This document shows, piece by piece, positions 59,978-64,000 of a stretch of 64,000 bases of DNA. Below the pieces are notes generated by a model. It was not told where the DNA came from, ran no database searches, and saw only the letters and a program-made list of their open reading frames with translations. Source of the stretch: Lithospermum erythrorhizon (lineage: Eukaryota; Streptophyta; Magnoliopsida; Boraginales; Boraginaceae); the NCBI GenBank assembly GCA_019722365.1, contig JADFUC010001803.1, forward strand, positions 16,269-80,268, read 5' to 3'. The translations under genes and the position numbers were made by a program. Within the stretch, counting starts at the first letter, position 1, and each line of letters opens with the position of its first letter.

Positions 59978-62381
59978 ATTCATTCAATATCGATTTCAGT
60001 CGAGCTTTGGTAAAATGTGTCGCTGAGCTCGCGCGGTTTTCCTTAGTAATGGGCGAGGTTAATGTGATATCCGGCTCATAGGCGGTGGTACAAATCACCC
60101 TTAACTTCTCAATAATGCAATCTACCCGATTTATCGATTGTATGAATTTCTATTGCTTTAGGTTCCCATTTGCCCTCTTGTAGTATACCCAGATCTCATT
60201 ACGTTATAAACCTTATTCTGAGAAACGTTGACATGAATTAAAATACATTACTCAATATCTATGAAAACACATTCTTCGAGGTATAAGAATCGGCATTCAA
60301 CATAAGTTCTGTGAGAATCTTCTTGGGACACAGATAATTTATCTTCCAAGTTCTCACTAACGGTCATTGTCCAGTACTACGCCTTCAAACTATTTTTGAA
60401 ACTCGTAAACCCATGTGATTGATTAGAGTATCCATACTCCCTTTTGATCCAAGAAATTGATCAACACTGATGACACATCTTAGTCGTTTAGTGTTTGATT
60501 CCGTTCGATGTTTACCTAAATAGGGACAATGCGATAACGTTGTTTTCCCATTGTTAGAGGATTTTCTTGTTTGGTCATTATGTCGGAGACCCTCCTCGAA
60601 TAACATTGGATTGCGATGGAATCAGCAAGGTTTGTTCTTATGGTAACGATAATGGCATTTACACCTGAAACATTGTTACTACATAATGATATGCGATGTG
60701 GTGAATCTTGAAGCTTAGATTCAAGATATTTATCTTTAAATGATCATTTATGACATTGAGACGGAATACTAGCTCCCACTAAATCTAGCACCACTTGAGC
60801 AACAATAGAAGAATCATTACTTCATTCATTGTAGCTAGTGGTAAGCTATCAGCATAGTATTTGTTCTTTGTTCTCAACTCTATATACATATGCATTTTTA
60901 TATTCAACTATTGAGAAAAGTGTCATTGTTTGAGTACATGTTCGGATTTTAACAATAAGATCTTGATTCTCACAGCCGATAAGCCATTAGAATGTCGTCT
61001 TTATCTGGACACCTAATATAGACAACTTCCAATATCGCTCGCCAGTTATTTATAATCTAACTTGCTTCTTACTCACAAACTTCTCGGATCATTGATTATA
61101 CTGGTTTCTATGTTCTATAGTTATTTATTGTGTTCATACTGTTATGATAAGTTGATTTTGACTTCGTTTATCGAGTTCATGTTGAATCAGGCGGGGCCGA
61201 CGGTCATTTTGTTGGTTTGGGTAAGCGATATTGTCCACTTTTAATTATCTCTTCCACGTTAAAATGACTTCTGCGGCGTGGGAGAAGAAAATTATTTTAT
61301 TTGGAAAGATTCTTTCTTTTAGGTATTCATCTTGGATCCCTTTGTTGAATATATTATCAATATAAGCGTAGCTCAACTTGTTAAGCTCATTCAATTGGGT
61401 CACTATGAATTCTAGAAAGATTTGAGCCACCCTCTGATTCTTTAATAGAGAAACCCATGCACAATTCTACTGAGGTGGCTATGTTGTTCTCTACTATTAT
61501 TAGAATGTCTCATACATGCAATTTACTACGGATGGATTTCCATTTGTATGCTTTACATGCAAGAGAATCTAAATTTTCCAAATTAAATAGAATTCAAAAT
61601 ATAGTACTTAGTTGTTTAAATTAAATCGTTATTATCTCAACTATTGTAGATCTAAGGATGATCCCCAAAGCATCTATGATTAATTGAAGAATTTATCCAT
61701 TTAAATCCTTTAACAGTTAATTTTATTTATCGATCGAAATTACAATAAGCCATGGACAGAATTTCTATGTAATAGTAAAGATTTATGAAAACTAAAAAAT
61801 AGATACTCTCCTCTTATTGATAGTACAATAACTTAGTAAAATATAAATGTATATATTTACCACTCTTTTATAGAAATCTGAAACGACATTTGAATAGTTC
61901 AAATGATTTTAGAATCCAACTTGTATAAACGTTTAATACTGAAATTGTCGAAGACATAGACGGTCACCTAATAAAGCTCGGATTCACCTAATAAAGCATA
62001 CAGAAGAACATAAAAGCCAGATCTTCGTAGTTCGGTAGCGCCATTGTTATAATCATTAGTCGGCTTGATTAACCCAATCCAATTGTTGTCGCCTCTTAAT
62101 AACCCTTGACTACTTGCTGTATTATATATAATGGCCTTTTGTCATCTTATTATGTCCGAAATTAAGTCTTCGTCTTAATTGTTTTGTACACTTGTGAGAA
62201 AACTTGTTAACGTTATAGTAAGAAATACCTTTGTGAGTAAATAGTTGGCCGGTTTGAAGGCCAACCGGGTTGGGTTGTCGCCAGAACAATTGATGGTATA
62301 TTTGACATCGGTTTGTCGGAATCAATTAATCAACAAATGAACTATTACCAGCAATCCTAATGATCCATATGTCACAAATGG

Positions 62382-62394
62382 TGGTATCGAGAGC
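62382..62394 (+). promoter_or_regulatory. Primer-binding site for initiator tRNA-Met
   Basis: tggtatcgagagc, one base longer than TGGTATCAGAGC, in the expected place after an LTR. Confidence 0.75.
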
Positions 62395-63051
62395 TCGGGT
62401 TTGTTTGTTGTCAGTAGGTTCCTGTTCGCGGAGAAAATTCGAATCTCTTGAATCGCGGGCAGCTGGGTCGTTCCGGACCGGGAGAGGTCATGGGCTGTTC
62501 ATGCTGCAAGGTTGCAGGAGCTAAGGAGGGGCCGCCGAGGTGTTAGTGGCGTCAGGTCGCTTCGCGGTGATGAGTCGCGCCAGGTTACAGGTGGAAGTTC
62601 GCTCGTCAAAGGAAGTGTAGTAACTGAATGAAGTGACGGGGGGTGAAACGATTTTCGTGCTACGGTACTTTCGTGGGAAATAGTAGGCTCGATTGATTCG
62701 GTTGCTACGATTCTCTCGCCTCTGGTGATTTACAGTTTGACTTTGTGTTGACACGGTGACATTTAGATTGATTTCAGTCCGGGCTTAAAAAAAAAAATCC
62801 CCGGCGGGGGTGGAGGTAGTGAAACTTTTTTTCGTAAAATTTCCCACAGGTAAAGAAAGAGCTGATCCCTTTTTTTAAAAAAATTCAGTTTTTATTTGTT
62901 GTTGTTGAAATCGGATCGTATTCGGTTCATCTTCATTTAAGTTATTATATTTTGTTGAGTTTTATGGATTGGTTTTTGTTGTTAAATTGTTTTAAAATTC
63001 AAATTACTTTGTGTTTTCTGTTATATTATTTATAAATTATATTTTTGAAAT

Positions 63052-64000
63052 ATGGTACCAAGGAATCGATATGGTGTGACTCCGTTTGTGAAGGTCGATT
63101 TTAGCATGTGGAAATAAAAAATTAAGTGTATATTAATTGAAGAAAAATGTTTTAAGGTTGTAAGTCAAACTTATGCTCCTACCGTAAGGGATGATAAAAA
63201 GATTGAAATGAATGAAAATGCATGTTCCAGTATTTATTTGAACTTATGTGATCTTGTTATTAGAAAAGTGGGAATCCGCGGAGTGTGATAAAACTCTTTA
63301 GGATAAAGCTGAATAGTCTACATCACGGAACCTCGTTACTAGTAAAAATGATCTTATTTGAGAAGTTCTTTAAGTTCGGATTGGATACTTCAGGATATAG
63401 AAAAAAAATCTTGATGTTTTCTTAAACTTATTTACGATATTAGTTAATAGCGATAAGAATATAGATGATTATGCTCTAAATTGCTCTTTTTAAATACTAT
63501 ACCCGATTCTTTTAAGTGATGTTAAATCTGTTTATTAAGTATGGTATTGATGAGGAGTCGCGCTTAGGCGTTGTAGTAAATGGTCTTAAGAATAAAATTG
63601 GATATGAATCATTCTTGAGGTAGTAAGAATTCCGATACGAGGTTATGCATGTAGTAGATCTCGAGAATAGATTTAATTCCAAAGAATGAACATAATGCGC
63701 CTGATACTAAAAGATACTTACACAAAAAGTAGATCTAAATCTGGGTCTAATGGGCCCATTTTTTAATTGTCATGAATTTGGTCCAGCATTAAGGATGGCT
63801 GAAGTCAAAGAAATGAGCATACTAATTTGGTATACGTGAGGGTGTTGGGTGATGCTTTTTATGACTAGTAATCTTTGTGATTATCGTTGTTGAACTACTG
63901 CATTTTACGATTCTTTATGGAAATGCGATTGGTTAGTAGACTCTAGTTGTACTTTTCATATGACTCCTTTAAAACTGTTTTCAACAGCAATACGTAACTT
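63052..64000 (+). pseudogene. Degenerate copia Gag and start of protease
   Basis: The start near 63052 reads MVPRNRYGVTPF then KVDFSMWK, like the GKxxFSxWK block of copia Gag, followed by TVRDDKKIEMNENACS and IYLNLCDLVIRKVG. Further broken pieces follow (VVNGLKNKIGYESFL near 63571-63615). Near 63930-64000 it reads WLVDSSCTFHMTPLKLF, the copia protease active site, with DSS where DSG is normal. Stops at 63115 and later show decay. Confidence 0.75.

Larger units (their letters stand above)
59371..61960 (+). mobile_element. Probable LTR retrotransposon remains with primer-binding site
   Basis: A primer site ttggtatcagcg (59966-59977) follows a candidate LTR that includes the microsatellite at 59766-59851. 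Downstream to about 61960 are only short broken frames, none assigned with confidence. On the minus strand 61245-61430 has QLNELNKLSYAYIDNIFNKG, vaguely like a copia Gag middle part. Family and borders unresolved. Confidence 0.4.
61961..64000 (+). mobile_element. Ty1/copia retrotransposon, left part, cut by the window edge
   Basis: Left LTR of unclear start (TATA box attatatata, 62121-62130) ending near 62376. Primer site tggtatcgagagc at 62382-62394, followed by ctcggg as in many copia elements. A CpG-richer leader (62400-62760), then gag from 63052 and protease at the right edge. Reverse transcriptase lies outside the window. Confidence 0.75.

Overview
This is a nuclear stretch of a eudicot plant genome. 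The evidence is spliced genes with GT-AG introns, AT-rich intergenic DNA, many decayed LTR retrotransposons, and seven host genes that match land-plant families. I cannot fix the species from the sequence alone.

Layout. 1-3081 (+): last three exons of a centromeric histone H3 gene (CENH3), whose 5' part lies outside the window. 3517-7733: a short LTR element without coding capacity, bounded by a 5-bp target-site duplication. About 7815-13786: a decayed Ty1/copia element (-). 14178-15646 (+): a complete RIN4-like immune regulator. 15647-25512: layers of transposon remains, namely a CACTA relic (-), a retrotransposon 3' end with an unusual coiled-coil reading frame and long LTR, and a copia element with a deleted middle whose reverse-transcriptase part stops inside the next gene. 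25638-27379 (+): five intact exons of a peroxisomal short-chain dehydrogenase (SDRA/IBR1-like), with the cofactor-binding first exon not visible. 30657-32548 (+): a complete HT1-like Raf-type kinase. 36121-36900: short gene-like debris. 38090-38659 (+): an intronless plant-specific protein of unknown function. 38660-46500: transposon-rich, with two same-orientation copies of one LTR family. 46507-48053 (-): a DUF506 (PDDEXK-like) gene. About 48522-53949: a decayed copia element (+) that carries a third, inverted copy of the same LTR family inside gag. 56207-57685 (+): an alkaline ceramidase gene. 59370-64000: microsatellite and further LTR elements; a copia element runs off the right edge in its protease region.

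The host genes do not form one pathway. They cover chromosome segregation (CENH3), immunity (RIN4), peroxisomal auxin-precursor metabolism (SDRA/IBR1), CO2-controlled stomatal movement (HT1) and sphingolipid turnover (ceramidase), plus two families of poorly known function. The HT1 gene lying next to the small conserved gene recalls an Arabidopsis chromosome 1 arrangement and may be ancestral microsynteny. I found no clearly new biological system. The most notable points are the CENH3 exons, the dehydrogenase apparently cut off from its first exon by a retrotransposon, and the nested LTR family.
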